The notes below the pieces were generated by a model. That model was not told the origin of the DNA. It saw nothing but the letters and a program-made list of their open reading frames with translations, and made no database searches. From Lysobacter sp. (GTDB taxonomy: Bacteria > Pseudomonadota > Gammaproteobacteria > Xanthomonadales > Xanthomonadaceae), in NCBI GenBank assembly GCA_011526085.1, contig WYBC01000035.1, forward strand, positions 1 to 64,000: a stretch of DNA of 64,000 bases, written 5' to 3'. Position 1 is the first letter of the stretch. Every line of letters starts with the position of its first letter. The position numbers and the translations under genes were made by a program. Below, in pieces: positions 43,015 to 53,419 of the stretch.

Positions 43015-44156
43015 CGCGGCACGAGCATCCGCTGGATGATCGCGAAATACAGATCGGGCAGCCGTTCGAGATCGGCGACCGACACATGCTCGTCGACCTT
43101 GTGGATGCTGGCGTTGACCGGACCGATCTCGACGCACTGCGCGCCGAGCGGCGCGATGAAACGCGCGTCCGAGGTGCCGCCCGCGGTGTTCTCCTCCGGC
43201 GGCGCGCCGGCGAACGCGGTCAGCACGTCGCGCGCGGCCGCGCGCAGCGGACCTTCCGGGGTGTAGAACGGCTCGCCGCCGCGGTGCCAGCGGATCTGAT
43301 ACTCGAGGCCATGCCCGCGCAGGATCGCATCGCACTGCGCTTCGAGACGTTCCGCGGTCCAGGTCGGGTTGTAGCGGAGATTGAACAGCACCTGCAGCTC
43401 ACCGGGAATCACGTTGTTGGCGCCGGTGCCCGCATGGATGTTGCTGATCTGCAGACTGGTCGGCGGAAAATTCTCGTAACCCTCGTCCCAGCGCCACGCC
43501 GCGAGCTGCGCCAGCGCCGGCATCGCCTGATGGATCGGATTGCGCGCCTTCTCCGGATAGGCCACATGGCCCTGGATGCCCTTCACGGTCAGGGTCGCCG
43601 ACAGCGTCCCGCGCCGACCGACCCGCAGCAGATCGCCGAGCGCGGCCTTCGACGAAGGCTCGCCGGTGATGCACCAGTCGATGCGCTGGCCGCGCTCGCG
43701 GAAGACGTTCGCGACCTTCGGCACGCCGTCGATGGCATCGCCCTCTTCGTCCGAGGTCAACAACAGCCCGACGGTCCCGGCATGGTCCGGATGCGCGGCG
43801 ACGAAACGTTCCAGCGCGACCACGAATGCGGCGACGCTGGCCTTCATGTCCGCCGTGCCGCGACCGTAGAGATGACCGTCGCGGACGGTGGGCTCGAAAG
43901 GATCGCTGGCCCACCGATCGACCGGCCCCGTCGGCACCACATCGGTGTGACCCAGCAGCATCAGCACGGGGCCGCCCTCGCCGCCGGTGCCCGCATGCGT
44001 GGCCCAGAGATTGTCGGTCTGGCCGAAGCGCAGATGCTCGCAGCGGAAACACGCGCGCTCGAGCCGCGCCGCGACCAGCGCCTGGCAGCCCGCGTCCTCG
44101 GTGGTGATCGAACGGCGCGCGACCAGATCGCAGGTGAGATCGAATACGTCCGACAT
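43011..44156 (-). CDS. dapE: Succinyl-diaminopimelate desuccinylase
   Basis: 381 aa from the ATG at 44156. Zinc-site motifs: [11 protein letters not shown], then [16 protein letters not shown] and [14 protein letters not shown]. The dimerisation lid domain has [20 protein letters not shown], and the C-terminal HEHV-like region reads [13 protein letters not shown]. It produces LL-diaminopimelate for lysine and peptidoglycan. It shares one base with the ArsC-like gene upstream. Confidence 0.97.
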   Translation of the reverse strand: MSDVFDLTCDLVARRSITTEDAGCQALVAARLERACFRCEHLRFGQTDNLWATHAGTGGEGGPVLMLLGHTDVVPTGPVDRWASDPFEPTVRDGHLYGRGTADMKASVAAFVVALERFVAAHPDHAGTVGLLLTSDEEGDAIDGVPKVANVFRERGQRIDWCITGEPSSKAALGDLLRVGRRGTLSATLTVKGIQGHVAYPEKARNPIHQAMPALAQLAAWRWDEGYENFPPTSLQISNIHAGTGANNVIPGELQVLFNLRYNPTWTAERLEAQCDAILRGHGLEYQIRWHRGGEPFYTPEGPLRAAARDVLTAFAGAPPEENTAGGTSDARFIAPLGAQCVEIGPVNASIHKVDEHVSVADLERLPDLYFAIIQRMLVPR

Positions 44157-44512
44157 CAGCCGACTCCGAAGCGTTTCTTGAAACCGTTGTCGCTGAAGCC
44201 CTGGCTGACGACGCCGTCGTCGGTCACGACGACCGGCCGCCGGATCAGCTGCGGATACTCCTTCAGCAACAGCTTCCACTCGGCGTCGGAACCCGGCGCT
44301 TTGCGGTTGTCCGGCAACTGCCGCCAGGTGGTCGACGATTTGTTGATCATCGCCTCCCAGCCGCCGAGCGCCTCCTTCCAGACGACCAGCGTCTCCGGCG
44401 TCTGCCGCTGATCGCGATAATCGACGACGTCGTGCGCGATCTCGAAACGCTTCAGCCAGTTGCGGGCTTTCTTGCAGGTGTCGCAGTTGTTGAGACCGTA
44501 GAGCGTGGTCAT
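44156..44512 (-). CDS. ArsC/Spx-family thioredoxin-fold protein (YffB-like)
   Basis: 118 aa. [19 protein letters not shown] holds the CxxC motif, and [10 protein letters not shown] plus [18 protein letters not shown] fit the ArsC-family protein found next to dapE in E. coli (YffB). These proteins are not proven arsenate reductases and may act on glutathione-linked disulfides. Coupled to dapE by a 1-bp overlap. Confidence 0.88.
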   Translation of the reverse strand: MTTLYGLNNCDTCKKARNWLKRFEIAHDVVDYRDQRQTPETLVVWKEALGGWEAMINKSSTTWRQLPDNRKAPGSDAEWKLLLKEYPQLIRRPVVVTDDGVVSQGFSDNGFKKRFGVG

Positions 44513-44526
44513 GATGCTGTTCTTCC

Positions 44527-44549
44527 GTAGAGCGGAGCGAAGCTCCGCC
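44527..44549 (+). repeat. REP element, GTAG followed by a 7-bp hairpin (copy 1)
   Basis: GTAG at 44527-44530, then GCGGAGC-GAA-GCTCCGC. GTAG plus a small hairpin is the layout of REP elements in Stenotrophomonas and relatives. A second copy lies inverted at 45075-45097 with a compensatory base change in the stem. Confidence 0.75.
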
Positions 44550-44584
44550 GCGATGGAATTGAGGGCGAGGCCAACATGTCATTG

Positions 44585-45013
44585 CTAGTCATATGCCGAC
44601 CCGCGAGAAGAAAAATCGACGAGCAGGATCTTCTTGTGCTCAAGATCAGGCCAATAGACAAGCCGGAAATCGCCAATCCTGAACCTCCAAAATCCCGCCA
44701 AATCGCCGCCAAGCGATTTAACGGTATCTCCATGTGGGGAGATCGGAGATTCATATATTTTTGCAACTGCCTCAAGAATCCTTCCCTGAAGCTTTCTGTC
44801 GATACCAGACACGGACCTCCGAAAGTCATCGGTCATTCCGATGGACCATTCAGGAAAGACAGGGCCTTGAAAGAGCGTTCGCGGATAGCTTGGATCCCAC
44901 ACTCTCCGCAAAAAACCAGAAAGCTCTTCACCGAAAGAGAACCATAGACTGTGATCCAGCCTCACAGAGCCGAGCAACGCATCAATCGGCAGACCCTCTT
45001 TTTCACTTTCCAT
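44585..45013 (-). CDS. RelE/ParE-family toxin with an unrecognised N-terminal extension, no antitoxin seen
   Basis: 142 aa. Residues 60-142 are a RelE-type toxin: [20 protein letters not shown], then [20 protein letters not shown] with [20 protein letters not shown] (the K-x-L-x-G ... R-x-R-x-G-x-x-R pattern). Such toxins cleave mRNA on the ribosome. Residues 1-59 match nothing I recognise, so the true start could be the ATG at 44836, although neither start has a strong RBS. By eye base composition is close to half A+T, unlike its neighbours. No antitoxin-sized ORF lies on either side, so it may be solitary, fused or regulated in trans. Confidence 0.68.
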   Translation of the reverse strand: MESEKEGLPIDALLGSVRLDHSLWFSFGEELSGFLRRVWDPSYPRTLFQGPVFPEWSIGMTDDFRRSVSGIDRKLQGRILEAVAKIYESPISPHGDTVKSLGGDLAGFWRFRIGDFRLVYWPDLEHKKILLVDFSSRGSAYD

Positions 45014-45074
45014 TGCGCATTAGCTCATAAAGGACAACGGGTCGGCTTCGTATCATCGTAACCGGCAGCGGAGT

Positions 45075-45097
45075 GGCGGATCTTCGATCCGCTCTAC
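45075..45097 (-). repeat. REP element, GTAG followed by a 7-bp hairpin (copy 2, inverted)
   Basis: On the minus strand GTAG (45097-45094) precedes GCGGATC-GAA-GATCCGC. Relative to copy 1 at 44527 the stem has G-C replaced by T-A on both arms. The pair brackets the toxin islet in inverted orientation. Confidence 0.75.
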
Positions 45098-45103
45098 AGA
45101 TCA

Positions 45104-45949
45104 TCAGTCCGCAAGCCCGCGGAGCAAGTCGTTGATCGACGTCTTGCTCCGCGTCTTTTCGTCGACCTGCTTGACGATCACCGCGCAGTACAGCGAATGC
45201 GAACCGTCGGCGGCCGGCAACTGGCCCGAGACCACAACGCTGCCCGGCGGCACCGAGCCGTAGGAAATTTCGCCGGTGGCGCGATTGTAGACGCGGGTGC
45301 TCTGGCCCAGGAACACGCCCATGCCGATCACGCTGTGATGACCGACGACGAAACCCTCGACCACTTCCGAACGCGCGCCGATGAAGCAGTGGTCCTCGAT
45401 GATCGTCGGCGAGGCCTGCAACGGTTCGAGCACGCCGCCGATGCCGGCGCCGCCGGAGAGGTGGCAATGCTTGCCGATCTGCGCGCAGCTGCCGACCGTG
45501 GCCCAGGTGTCGACCATCGTGCCCTCGCCCACGTAGGCGCCGATGTTCACGAAGCTCGGCATCAGCACCACGTCGCGGGCGATGTGCGCGCCGCGACGCG
45601 CGATCGCCCCCGGCACCACGCGCACGCCGAGGCTGCGGAACCGCGCCTCGTCGTAGCCCTCGAACCGCGCCGGTACCTTGTCCCAGAACGGCGCCGGCTG
45701 CGCGTCGATCAGCTGCATGTCCTGGGTGCGAAAGAACAGCAGCACCGCCTTCTTCAGCCATTCGTTGACGGTCCAGCCACCGGCGTCGTTCGGCGCGGCC
45801 ACGCGGAATTCGCCGGATTCGAGCCCGGCGATGGCGCGATCGACCGCGGGGCGCACGCGGTCGGCGATCTCATCCGCGGTCAATTCCGCGCGGCGCTCCC
45901 AGGCGCTGTCGATGAGGGACTGCAGTTCGGTGGTGGACTCGGTGTTCAT
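45104..45949 (-). CDS. dapD: Tetrahydrodipicolinate N-succinyltransferase
   Basis: 281 aa. An N-terminal helical domain ([20 protein letters not shown]) precedes the left-handed beta-helix of hexapeptide repeats ([20 protein letters not shown]; then [20 protein letters not shown] and [20 protein letters not shown]). It performs the succinylation step of the lysine/DAP pathway, two steps before DapE. An in-frame extension to 46171 lies inside glnD and is rejected. It is separated from glnD by 64 bp. Confidence 0.97.
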   Translation of the reverse strand: MNTESTTELQSLIDSAWERRAELTADEIADRVRPAVDRAIAGLESGEFRVAAPNDAGGWTVNEWLKKAVLLFFRTQDMQLIDAQPAPFWDKVPARFEGYDEARFRSLGVRVVPGAIARRGAHIARDVVLMPSFVNIGAYVGEGTMVDTWATVGSCAQIGKHCHLSGGAGIGGVLEPLQASPTIIEDHCFIGARSEVVEGFVVGHHSVIGMGVFLGQSTRVYNRATGEISYGSVPPGSVVVSGQLPAADGSHSLYCAVIVKQVDEKTRSKTSINDLLRGLAD

Positions 45950-46013
45950 GCGGCGGGACGTCTTCTTCGTGGGGAGTGGCGATACGGAGTCGAGGATCGA
46001 TGCGTCGATGGAT

Positions 46014-48647
46014 TCATGGCGGCGACGCGGCGTCGAGCGCGGCGCGCAGCGCTTCGCGCAGGGCCTCGCTGCGCGCGTCGTCCAGCGGGCGGTCGTCGGC
46101 GTCGGCGATGAGGAACAGATCTTCCGCGCGCTCGCCGAAGGTGGCGATGCGTGCGTCGTGGACGCGCACATGCTGCTGGCGCAACACGTGGGTCACGTCG
46201 GCGAGCAGGCCCGGGCGATCGGTGCAGATCAGGCTCATCCGCGTGCGCTGGCCGTTGGCCGCAGGCTCCAGCCCGATCCGCGGTGCGATGCGGAAATGCT
46301 TCAGATGCCGCGGCTGGGTGCGCCGCGACGGCAACAGGCGGTCGAGATCGCCGGCCAACGCGCGCTGCAGCGCGACCTCGATCTGCGCCGGCGCGGGTGG
46401 GTTCTGCGGATCGCTCGGCAACACCTGGAAGGTGTCGAAAATGCTGCCGCCGGGGCCGTCCAGCGCGCGCGCCTGCTGGATCGCCAGTCCCAGGCGGTCG
46501 AGGGTGATGACGATCGCCGCGAACAGACCGTCGCGGTCGGGCGTCCGCACGAACACCTCGTAACCGCCGGCATCGCCGCGCAGCAGCCGCGCACCGACCA
46601 CGGTGGCGGCGCTTTCGGCGCCGTACAGCGCTGCGGCCTGCCATGCGATCTGGTCGGGCCGGCTGCGCAGGAAATTCTCGTCGGGCATGCACGCGAACAG
46701 CGCATCGATGTCGGCATCGGTGAAACCGTCGCCCGCGAGCAGATCGCGGGCCGCCACCTGGTTCTCGGCGATGCGCTCGTCGGCCGCCACCGGATGCTCC
46801 AGCCCGCGGCGCAGCGCGAAGCGCGTGGCCGTGTGCAGATCGGCCAGCAACCGATCCTTCCACGCGTTCCACAGCTTCGGCGAGGTGCCGGCGATGTCGG
46901 CGCAGGTCAGCAGATAGAGGTGATCGAGACGTTGTCGATCGGCGACCGCAGTGGCGAAACGATGGATCACCTCCGGATCGGTGATGTCCTGTTTCTGCGC
47001 GGTTACCGACATCAGCAGATGCTTGCGCACCAGCCATTCGACCAGCGCGGTATCGGCTTCGGACAGACCGTGCGCTTCGCAGAACTCGCGCGCGTCGACG
47101 GCGCCCAGTTCGGAATGATCGCCGCCGCGGCCCTTGCCGATGTCGTGGAACAGGCCGGCGAGCAGCAGCAGTTCCGGTTTGCGCAGCGATGGCCACACCG
47201 TATGCGCGTTCGAGAATCGCTCGTCGCCGCTGCCGGCGGCGAAGATCGCGAGATTGCGCAGCACCGCGAGCGTGTGCTGGTCGACGGTATAGACATGGAA
47301 CAGATCGAACTGCATCCGCCCCGAGACCTGCGCGAACGCCGGAATCCAGCGCCCGAGCACGCCCAGCCGCGCCATCCGCTCCAGCACCTTCACCGGTTGC
47401 GGCCCGCGCAGCAGCGCCATGAAGCGTTCGCGCAGCGCCGGTGTCGCCTCGTCGTAGGCCGGGATCTTCGGCAGGGTCTCGGCCAGCGCCCATGCGGTCA
47501 TCGAATGCAGGCCACGACTTTCCGGGTGCGCCGCCCACACGCCGAACAGTTCGAAGACTTCGGCCGCGCCCTGCTGCAACCACGCGCGATCGCGCGCGGC
47601 GACATAGCCGCGGCGCAATTCGAAACGCTCATCCAGCGGCTGCGTTTCACCGGCGCCTTCGAGCTGTTCCTCGAACCGCTGCAACAGACGGTCGTTGATG
47701 CGCAGCACACGTCCGGCGCTGCGATAGAAGCCCTGCATCATCTGTTCGACCGCGAGGCTGTCGGCGTCGTCGGTGTGCCCGAGCCGCGTGGCCAGCGGCT
47801 TCTGGTAATCGAAGCGCAGCCGCTCCTCGCGACGGCCGGCGACCAGATGCAGGCCGAACCGCAGCCGCGACAGCGCCTTGCGCTCGCGCTCGAGCGTGTC
47901 GAATTCCACCGCGCCGATCTGGCCGAAGGTCAGCATCGACTCGAGATTGCCGCTGCCCAGCAACCGCTGCGCCATCCAGCGCAGGGTCTGGATGTCGCGC
48001 AGGCCGCCGGGCCCGTCCTTGAGGTTGGGTTCGAGATTGTCGGCGGTGTCGCCGAAGCGCGCATGGCGCTGGCGCTGTTCTTCGACCTTGACCCGGAAGA
48101 ACGCGCGCGCCGGCCACACCCGGTCCGGCGCGATCGCCGCGCGCAGCGCCTGCCGTGCCGCGTCGTCGGCCACCAGACCGCGCCATTCCATCAACGCGGT
48201 CAACACGGTCTGGTCGGCGGCGGCTTCGGTGCACTGCACCGGCGAACGCACCGCCTGGCTCGCCTGCAGTCCTGCATCCCACAGCAGGGCGAGAAACCGC
48301 GCCAGCGCGTCGCGATGCGCCTGCTGCGCGGCATCGTCGCCCAGCACCAGCAGATCGATGTCGGACTGCGGGAACAGCTCACCGCGGCCGTAACCGCCGA
48401 CCGCGAACAACGAGAGTCCGGCGTCCGCGGGAATGCAGCGCGCCCAGGCCTCGCGGATCGCGGCATCGACCGCACCGGCACGGCCGGCGACCAGCGCATC
48501 GACCTCTTCGCCGCGATCGAAGCGCACCGCAAGCGCCGCGTCGCTGCGCGCCAGCGCGGCGCGTGCGGCCGCCGCCCAGGCGGCGTCGCCGTCGGGCGTG
48601 GAAGGAGGAGAACTGCCGTCCGCGGGGGGCTGGGCAGCGGCGTTCAT
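46014..48647 (-). CDS. glnD: PII uridylyltransferase / uridylyl-removing enzyme GlnD
   Basis: 877 aa, complete domain set. The nucleotidyltransferase domain has [20 protein letters not shown]. The GlnD helical domain follows, then the HD phosphohydrolase domain ([20 protein letters not shown]). Two C-terminal ACT domains sense glutamine (about 690-760 and 800-870; [20 protein letters not shown]). It uridylylates PII proteins under nitrogen limitation. It starts 4 bp after the map stop. Confidence 0.97.
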   Translation of the reverse strand: MNAAAQPPADGSSPPSTPDGDAAWAAAARAALARSDAALAVRFDRGEEVDALVAGRAGAVDAAIREAWARCIPADAGLSLFAVGGYGRGELFPQSDIDLLVLGDDAAQQAHRDALARFLALLWDAGLQASQAVRSPVQCTEAAADQTVLTALMEWRGLVADDAARQALRAAIAPDRVWPARAFFRVKVEEQRQRHARFGDTADNLEPNLKDGPGGLRDIQTLRWMAQRLLGSGNLESMLTFGQIGAVEFDTLERERKALSRLRFGLHLVAGRREERLRFDYQKPLATRLGHTDDADSLAVEQMMQGFYRSAGRVLRINDRLLQRFEEQLEGAGETQPLDERFELRRGYVAARDRAWLQQGAAEVFELFGVWAAHPESRGLHSMTAWALAETLPKIPAYDEATPALRERFMALLRGPQPVKVLERMARLGVLGRWIPAFAQVSGRMQFDLFHVYTVDQHTLAVLRNLAIFAAGSGDERFSNAHTVWPSLRKPELLLLAGLFHDIGKGRGGDHSELGAVDAREFCEAHGLSEADTALVEWLVRKHLLMSVTAQKQDITDPEVIHRFATAVADRQRLDHLYLLTCADIAGTSPKLWNAWKDRLLADLHTATRFALRRGLEHPVAADERIAENQVAARDLLAGDGFTDADIDALFACMPDENFLRSRPDQIAWQAAALYGAESAATVVGARLLRGDAGGYEVFVRTPDRDGLFAAIVITLDRLGLAIQQARALDGPGGSIFDTFQVLPSDPQNPPAPAQIEVALQRALAGDLDRLLPSRRTQPRHLKHFRIAPRIGLEPAANGQRTRMSLICTDRPGLLADVTHVLRQQHVRVHDARIATFGERAEDLFLIADADDRPLDDARSEALREALRAALDAASPP

Positions 48648-48651
48648 CGGC

Positions 48652-49431
48652 TCAGAGGTCGTTGTCGTCGCCGGGCAGGCGGGTGAGGATCTCGACGCCG
48701 GTCTCGGTGACGGCGATGGTGTGTTCCCACTGCGCCGAAAGCTTGCGGTCCTTGGTCACCACGGTCCAGCCATCGGGCATCAACCGAGTGTGGCGGCTGC
48801 CTTCGTTGATCATCGGCTCGATCGTGAAGGTCATGCCCGGCTTCAGCACGATGCTGTCGCTGTGCGGCGTGTAGTAGTGCAGCACCTGCGGGTCTTCGTG
48901 ATAGATGCGGCCGATGCCATGGCCGCAATATTCGCGCACCACCGAGAAACGCTCGGATTCGGCGTAGGTCTGGATCGCGCGGCCGATATCGCCGAGGGTC
49001 GCGCCCGGCCTGACGGTGCGGATGCCGCGGAACATCGCTTCGCGGGTCACCTCGACCAGGCGCTTCGCCATCACCGAGGGCGTGCCGACGTAATACATGC
49101 GGCTGGTGTCGCCGTGCCAGCCGTCCTTGATGACGGTGACATCGATGTTGATGATGTCGCCTTCCTTCAGCACCTTGGTCGGCCCGGGAATGCCGTGGCA
49201 GATCACGTTGTTGACGGAAGTGCAGACCGTGGCGGGGAAGCCGCGGTAGCCGACATTAGCGGGAATCGCCTGCTGCACGTTGACGATGTGGTCGTGGCAG
49301 ACGCGGTCCAGATCGGCGGTGGTCGCGCCCGGCTTCACGTGCGGGGCGACGATCTGCAGCACCTCGGCGGCCAGCCGGCCGGCGACGCGCATGCGTTCGA
49401 TGTCTTCGGGAGTCTTGATGGTCATGGCCAT
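48652..49431 (-). CDS. map: Type I methionine aminopeptidase
   Basis: 259 aa. Metal ligands of the pita-bread fold are all visible: the two Asp in INIDVTVIKDGWHGDTSRMY, His in CGHGIGRIYHEDPQVL, Glu in GMTFTIEPMINEG and Glu in WEHTIAVTETG. It removes initiator Met from nascent proteins. In E. coli map lies directly upstream of and divergent from rpsB; here five kilobases of fimbrial genes intervene. Confidence 0.97.
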   Translation of the reverse strand: MAMTIKTPEDIERMRVAGRLAAEVLQIVAPHVKPGATTADLDRVCHDHIVNVQQAIPANVGYRGFPATVCTSVNNVICHGIPGPTKVLKEGDIINIDVTVIKDGWHGDTSRMYYVGTPSVMAKRLVEVTREAMFRGIRTVRPGATLGDIGRAIQTYAESERFSVVREYCGHGIGRIYHEDPQVLHYYTPHSDSIVLKPGMTFTIEPMINEGSRHTRLMPDGWTVVTKDRKLSAQWEHTIAVTETGVEILTRLPGDDNDL

Positions 49432-49760
49432 GCCGCCATTATCACCGATTCCTACCGTTTCTGAACGACTCGCATTCCCGGCAACGGCCGAATCGGCGGA
49501 TGGCGATGCGCGCCGTCAATGGTACCGGTGGCGTACCTCCCCCCACCAGCCCGCGCGCCGCATCAGCGTCGCCGTCGGATGCGCATCGAACCATGCGGAA
49601 AAACAAGCAGTGCCGACATCGTCGGATAGACGGGGGCGAACGCATTGCAGGATGCCTGGCGGACGCGATGAAAGACGCCGTCAATCGACGCGGCAGCCGG
49701 TGGCGTTTCCATCCGAAAAACCCCGCGATAGCCTGAATATATGGATGAAACCACTCATCG

Positions 49761-49772
49761 GAAAGCGCTTTC
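49761..49772. promoter_or_regulatory. Perfect 12-bp palindrome, LacI/CcpA-like operator upstream of the fimbriae
   Basis: GAAAGCGCTTTC is a perfect palindrome with the central CG typical of LacI/GalR-family operators. It lies 71 bases before the major-subunit ATG, in the promoter zone. It differs from the ATCGAT-based operator of the GH65 operon, so another regulator is expected. Confidence 0.45.
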
Positions 49773-49801
49773 AAATGGATTCATTTGCGCACGAGAATTC
49801 C

Positions 49802-49820
49802 CACGGCATCACATGCCGTG
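49802..49820 (+). other. Leader hairpin of the fimbrial operon
   Basis: CACGGCAT and ATGCCGTG form an 8-bp stem with a 3-base loop ending 10 bases before the GGGAGAA Shine-Dalgarno of the first fimbrial gene. It may stabilise the abundant subunit mRNA. Confidence 0.45.
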
Positions 49821-49842
49821 CTGCCCACAGGGAGAACGTGCA

Positions 49843-50337
49843 ATGAACGCTCGCCGTCTTTCGATCTTCGCCTCCGCTCTGTTCGCACTGTCCGCCGGCC
49901 CCGCCCTGGCCGCCGATACCACCACGTTCAACGTCACGGTCACGATCACCACGGTGTGCAATGTCGATGCCGCGGCCGCCACCGACGTTGCCTTCGGCTC
50001 CCAGCCCTCCACCGCCACCAACATCGATGCCGCTGGCGCGCTCAGCGTGCAGTGCACGACCTCGGCCCCGTACGCCATCACCCTGGACAACGGCCTGAAC
50101 GGCGCCAGCGTCAGCACCCGCGCCATGAACAGCGGCGCAACCCTCGTCCCCTACCAGCTCTATCGGGACGTCGCGCGCGGCCCGGGCGACGTCTGGGGGT
50201 CGACGGCCGGCGTCGATGACTACACCGGCACCGGCAACGGCGCGGTGCAGAACATTCCGGTGTACGGCCGGGTGGCCAGCGCGAACTTCCCGGCCGGCAG
50301 CTACGCCGACGTGGTGACGGCCACGATCATCTACTGA
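49843..50337 (+). CDS. Major fimbrial subunit, spore coat U (SCPU/Csu) domain
   Basis: 164 aa. The signal peptide (LSIFASALFALSAGPALAAD) precedes one SCPU domain with the archaic-pilin pattern: TFNVTVTITTVCNVDAAAAT, then DVAFGSQPS, paired Cys, YAITLDNGLNGA, LVPYQLYRD and a C-terminal GRVASANFPAGSYADVVTAT ending in Tyr. The start is the ATG at 49843 with a GGGAGAA RBS. Subunits of this class polymerise by donor-strand exchange into thin Csu-type pili that help attachment to surfaces. Confidence 0.92.
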   Translation: MNARRLSIFASALFALSAGPALAADTTTFNVTVTITTVCNVDAAAATDVAFGSQPSTATNIDAAGALSVQCTTSAPYAITLDNGLNGASVSTRAMNSGATLVPYQLYRDVARGPGDVWGSTAGVDDYTGTGNGAVQNIPVYGRVASANFPAGSYADVVTATIIY

Positions 50338-50352
50338 CAACGCCGCCCCGAC

Positions 50353-51105
50353 GTGGATGCGCGGCGCACACGGGCATGGCGATCGGCTTCCGCAGCGGCA
50401 ATGGCGGCCGCGATGTTCGCGGCCGCCGCCCACGGCGCCAGCCTGCAGGTCTCGCCGACCTCCGTGGTCGTGCCGGCCTCGCAGAACGCCGGCGGACTGA
50501 CGCTGGAGAACACCGGCGGCACACCTTTGCACGGCCAGGTCCGGGTGTTCCGCTGGCGGCAGAAGGACGGCGTCGACCAGCTGGAACCGGCACGCGACCT
50601 CGTCGTCAGCCCGCCGATGCTGCGCCTGTCGCCCGGACAGCGCCAGCTGGTGCGGGTGATCCGGCCCGGCGCCCCACCGGTCGGCGAGGAAACCGCTTAC
50701 CGGCTGATCGTCGACGAGTTGCCGGACCCGGTCGCGCCCGACGATGCCCGGCACGGTCTGCGCTTCATGCTGCAGTACGTGATCCCGGTCTTCCTGCTGC
50801 CAGCCGACGGCCCGCCTCCCTCTCCTGAACTGCACGCACGCCGCGTGCAGGCCAGCGGTCGCGCGGTGCTGGAGCTGCACAACACCGGCCGACAGCACGC
50901 CCAGATCGCGGATCTGCAATACGTCGCCCCCGACGGACGCCGCCACGCCATCGCTCCCGGTCTGTCCGGCTACGTGCTGCCGGGGCAGGTCCGCCACTGG
51001 CCGCTGCCGGCGATCGCTCTCCCGCCGGCTTCCGGCGCCTTCCAGGCAAGGATCAACGGTGAACCGGTCGCGCAGACACTGCCAATGGACGAGGCTGATC
51101 GGTGA
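50353..51105 (+). CDS. Csu-type periplasmic pilus chaperone
   Basis: 250 aa with a GTG start at 50353, 15 bp after the subunit stop. The signal segment (AAAMAAAMFAAAAHGASLQV) precedes a two-domain Ig-like chaperone: LQVSPTSVVVPASQNAGGLT, then RVFRWRQKDGVDQLEPARDL with VVSPPMLRLSPGQRQLVRVI (the conserved Arg and hydrophobic G1-type strand), and HGLRFMLQYVIPVFL. It caps pilin subunits before the usher. Its end overlaps the usher gene by 47 bp. Confidence 0.9.
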   Translation: MDARRTRAWRSASAAAMAAAMFAAAAHGASLQVSPTSVVVPASQNAGGLTLENTGGTPLHGQVRVFRWRQKDGVDQLEPARDLVVSPPMLRLSPGQRQLVRVIRPGAPPVGEETAYRLIVDELPDPVAPDDARHGLRFMLQYVIPVFLLPADGPPPSPELHARRVQASGRAVLELHNTGRQHAQIADLQYVAPDGRRHAIAPGLSGYVLPGQVRHWPLPAIALPPASGAFQARINGEPVAQTLPMDEADR

Positions 51106-53419
51106 GGCCTTGCTGCCGGTCGCGTTCGCGACGGCGGCGTGGCCGGCCAGCGCAGCCGCACTGATCGCGGGCAGCGCGCCGGACGTCGACGGCGTGCCGC
51201 TGTACCTGGAAGTGACCATCAACCGTTCGCGCACGCCGGTGCTGGCCGCGTTCGTGCTGCACGACCGGCGCTTCTTCGCGAGCGCGAGCACGCTGCGGCT
51301 GCTGGGGTTCCGCATCGAAGCCGACAACGACCGCGCGTGGGCGCTGGACGAGATCCCCGGCGCGGTGGTGCGCTACGACGAGGCCACGCAGCGGCTCGAG
51401 ATCGACGTCCCGCTGGCGCAGCTGGCGCTGCCGCTGACCGTGCTGAACCGCCCCGGGGACAGCGTGCCGGTGCCCGGCGACAGCCCGCCCGGGCTGCTGG
51501 TGAACTATGACCTCGACGCCAGCCGCCAGCGCGGCGGCGACAACCTGGTCGCGACCCTGGATACGCGGCTGTTCGGCGTCGGCGACGGCGTGCTGGACAA
51601 CGTCGCGGTGCTGCGTGCCTCGCGCCCCGACGGTGCGCATGGCTGGCGGGGCGACAGCGTGCGCCTGGACACCCGCTGGACGCGGTCGTTCCCGGCGTCG
51701 GCCGTCGACCTCACCCTGGGTGACACCTACAGCGGTTTCCTCGACTGGACCCGCCCGCTGCGGATGGGCGGGATCACGGTCGGCCGCAACTTCGCGTTGC
51801 AGCCCTACCGCATCACCGCGCCGCTGCCGACCTTCCTCGGCGAGGCGGCGGTACCCTCGAGCGTCGAGCTGTACGTCAACGGCCTGCGCCAGTACGGCGG
51901 CGAACTGCCGACCGGACCGTTCCAGCTGAGCGCGGTGCCCGGCCTCGACGGCGTGGGCATGGCGCGGATCGTGGTGACCGACGCCTACGGCCGTACCCGC
52001 ACGCTGGACATGCCCTTCTACGCCACGCAGCGACTGCTGTCGAAGGGATTGTCGGACTGGTCGCTGTCCGTGGGCACGGTGCGTGAGGATTACGGGCTGC
52101 GCTCCTTCTCGTACGCCAGCGACCTCGTCGGCAGCGGCACGCTGCGCTTCGGCGTCAGCGACCGCTTCACGTTCGAAGCGCACGCCGAAGGCACCGCGGG
52201 CGTGACCAACGCCGGCGCCGGCGGCATCTGGCTGTTGGGCCGTGGCGGCGTGCTGGGCGCGGCGCTGGCGGGCAGCACCGCGTCCGACGGCACCGGCACG
52301 CGGACGTCGCTGTCGTACCAGTGGAACAACGGCCACTTCAATGTCGCCGTCGACCACCAGCGCAGCCACGGCGACTACCGCGACGTCGCCTCGCGCTACG
52401 GCCCGCTGCCGGCGCGCACCAGCCAGCGCGTGCTGGCCGGGCACACCTCGCACGCGCTGGGCAACCTCAGCCTGACCTACGTGAAGCTGGACATGGACGC
52501 CGGCGAGACCTCGCGCTATGCCGGCGCGTTCTGGTCACGCAGCTTTTCGCGCGGCTGGGCGGCGTACCTCACGGTCAACCAGAACCTGGACGACCACCGC
52601 GACCGCAGCGCCACGCTCGGGGTCTCGGTCGCCCTGCCCGGCGCACGTGCGAGCGCGGCGTGGCAGCGCAACGGCACCCGCGACAGCGCCGTGGTGGACA
52701 TCGCCCGTCCGGTGCCCGGCGACGGCGGTTTCGGCTGGCGGGTGCAGGCGCGCGGCGGCGACACCGGCGGCGGCGGGCTGGCCGAAGCGGCCTGGATCAC
52801 CGACGTCGGCCGCTTCGGGCTGGGCGTGGCCAGCAGCGACGGGCGCGCCGACGCTTACGCCAACGCCGCGGGCGCACTGGTGCTGATGGACGGACATGCC
52901 TACGCCGCGCGTCAGGTCGACGACGCCTTCGCCGTGGTCTCCACCGACGGCGTGGCAGGAGTGCCGGTGAAGCTGGAGAACCGCATGATCGGCCTCACCG
53001 GTGCGGACGGGACGCTGCTGGTGACGCGGCTGAACGCCTGGCAGCGCAACAAGCTGTCGATCGACCCGCTGGCATTGCCGGCGAACCTGCGCATCGGCGA
53101 GATCGACCGGATCGCCACGCCGCGCACCCGAGCCGGCGTGCGCGTGCGCTTCGAGTTGACGCCCCTGCGCGCGGCCGTGCTCGTGCTGCAGGACGCCGCT
53201 GGCCGGCCGTTGCCGATGGGCAGCACGGTGCAGCCGGAAGGCGGCGACACGACGATGGTCGGGCGCGACGGCGAGGCCTATCTCGAAGCGCTGCAGTCGC
53301 ACAACGTCCTGCACGTGCAGACACCCGGGGGGACCTGCCGGATCGCCTTCGATGCGCCGCGGACGGACGACGTCATCCCGCGGATCGGTCCGCTGACCTG
53401 CCTTCCGGAGGCGCCATGA
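51059..53419 (+). CDS. Csu-type outer-membrane usher
   Basis: 786 aa, within the range of archaic ushers. The start is GTG at 51059 with AAGGA 6 bases before it. The signal peptide ([20 protein letters not shown]) is followed by a periplasmic domain ([20 protein letters not shown]). The barrel contains [20 protein letters not shown], then [20 protein letters not shown] and the plug-type [41 protein letters not shown]-terminal domains end with CRIAFDAPR. It secretes and anchors the pilus. Confidence 0.94.
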   Translation: MNRSRRHCQWTRLIGEALLPVAFATAAWPASAAALIAGSAPDVDGVPLYLEVTINRSRTPVLAAFVLHDRRFFASASTLRLLGFRIEADNDRAWALDEIPGAVVRYDEATQRLEIDVPLAQLALPLTVLNRPGDSVPVPGDSPPGLLVNYDLDASRQRGGDNLVATLDTRLFGVGDGVLDNVAVLRASRPDGAHGWRGDSVRLDTRWTRSFPASAVDLTLGDTYSGFLDWTRPLRMGGITVGRNFALQPYRITAPLPTFLGEAAVPSSVELYVNGLRQYGGELPTGPFQLSAVPGLDGVGMARIVVTDAYGRTRTLDMPFYATQRLLSKGLSDWSLSVGTVREDYGLRSFSYASDLVGSGTLRFGVSDRFTFEAHAEGTAGVTNAGAGGIWLLGRGGVLGAALAGSTASDGTGTRTSLSYQWNNGHFNVAVDHQRSHGDYRDVASRYGPLPARTSQRVLAGHTSHALGNLSLTYVKLDMDAGETSRYAGAFWSRSFSRGWAAYLTVNQNLDDHRDRSATLGVSVALPGARASAAWQRNGTRDSAVVDIARPVPGDGGFGWRVQARGGDTGGGGLAEAAWITDVGRFGLGVASSDGRADAYANAAGALVLMDGHAYAARQVDDAFAVVSTDGVAGVPVKLENRMIGLTGADGTLLVTRLNAWQRNKLSIDPLALPANLRIGEIDRIATPRTRAGVRVRFELTPLRAAVLVLQDAAGRPLPMGSTVQPEGGDTTMVGRDGEAYLEALQSHNVLHVQTPGGTCRIAFDAPRTDDVIPRIGPLTCLPEAP

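Larger units (their letters stand above)
49432..49842. other. Intergenic region between map and the fimbrial operon
   Basis: No supported gene on either strand. It should hold the divergent promoters of map and of the fimbrial operon. The part nearest the fimbriae contains a 12-bp palindrome and a leader hairpin, listed separately; the rest shows nothing recognisable. Confidence 0.55.

Noticed and set aside
44509-44829. 106-codon minus-strand ORF overlapping the RelE gene
   Set aside because: The overlapping frame encodes a recognisable toxin domain; this one shows none.
49442-49774. Minus-strand ORFs of 63-110 codons in the map-fimbriae gap
   Set aside because: No RBS, atypical composition and no family pattern; they cover the promoter zone.
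49771-51327. 518-codon minus-strand ORF across the fimbrial genes
   Set aside because: Antisense to the SCPU subunit and chaperone with their signal peptides and domains.
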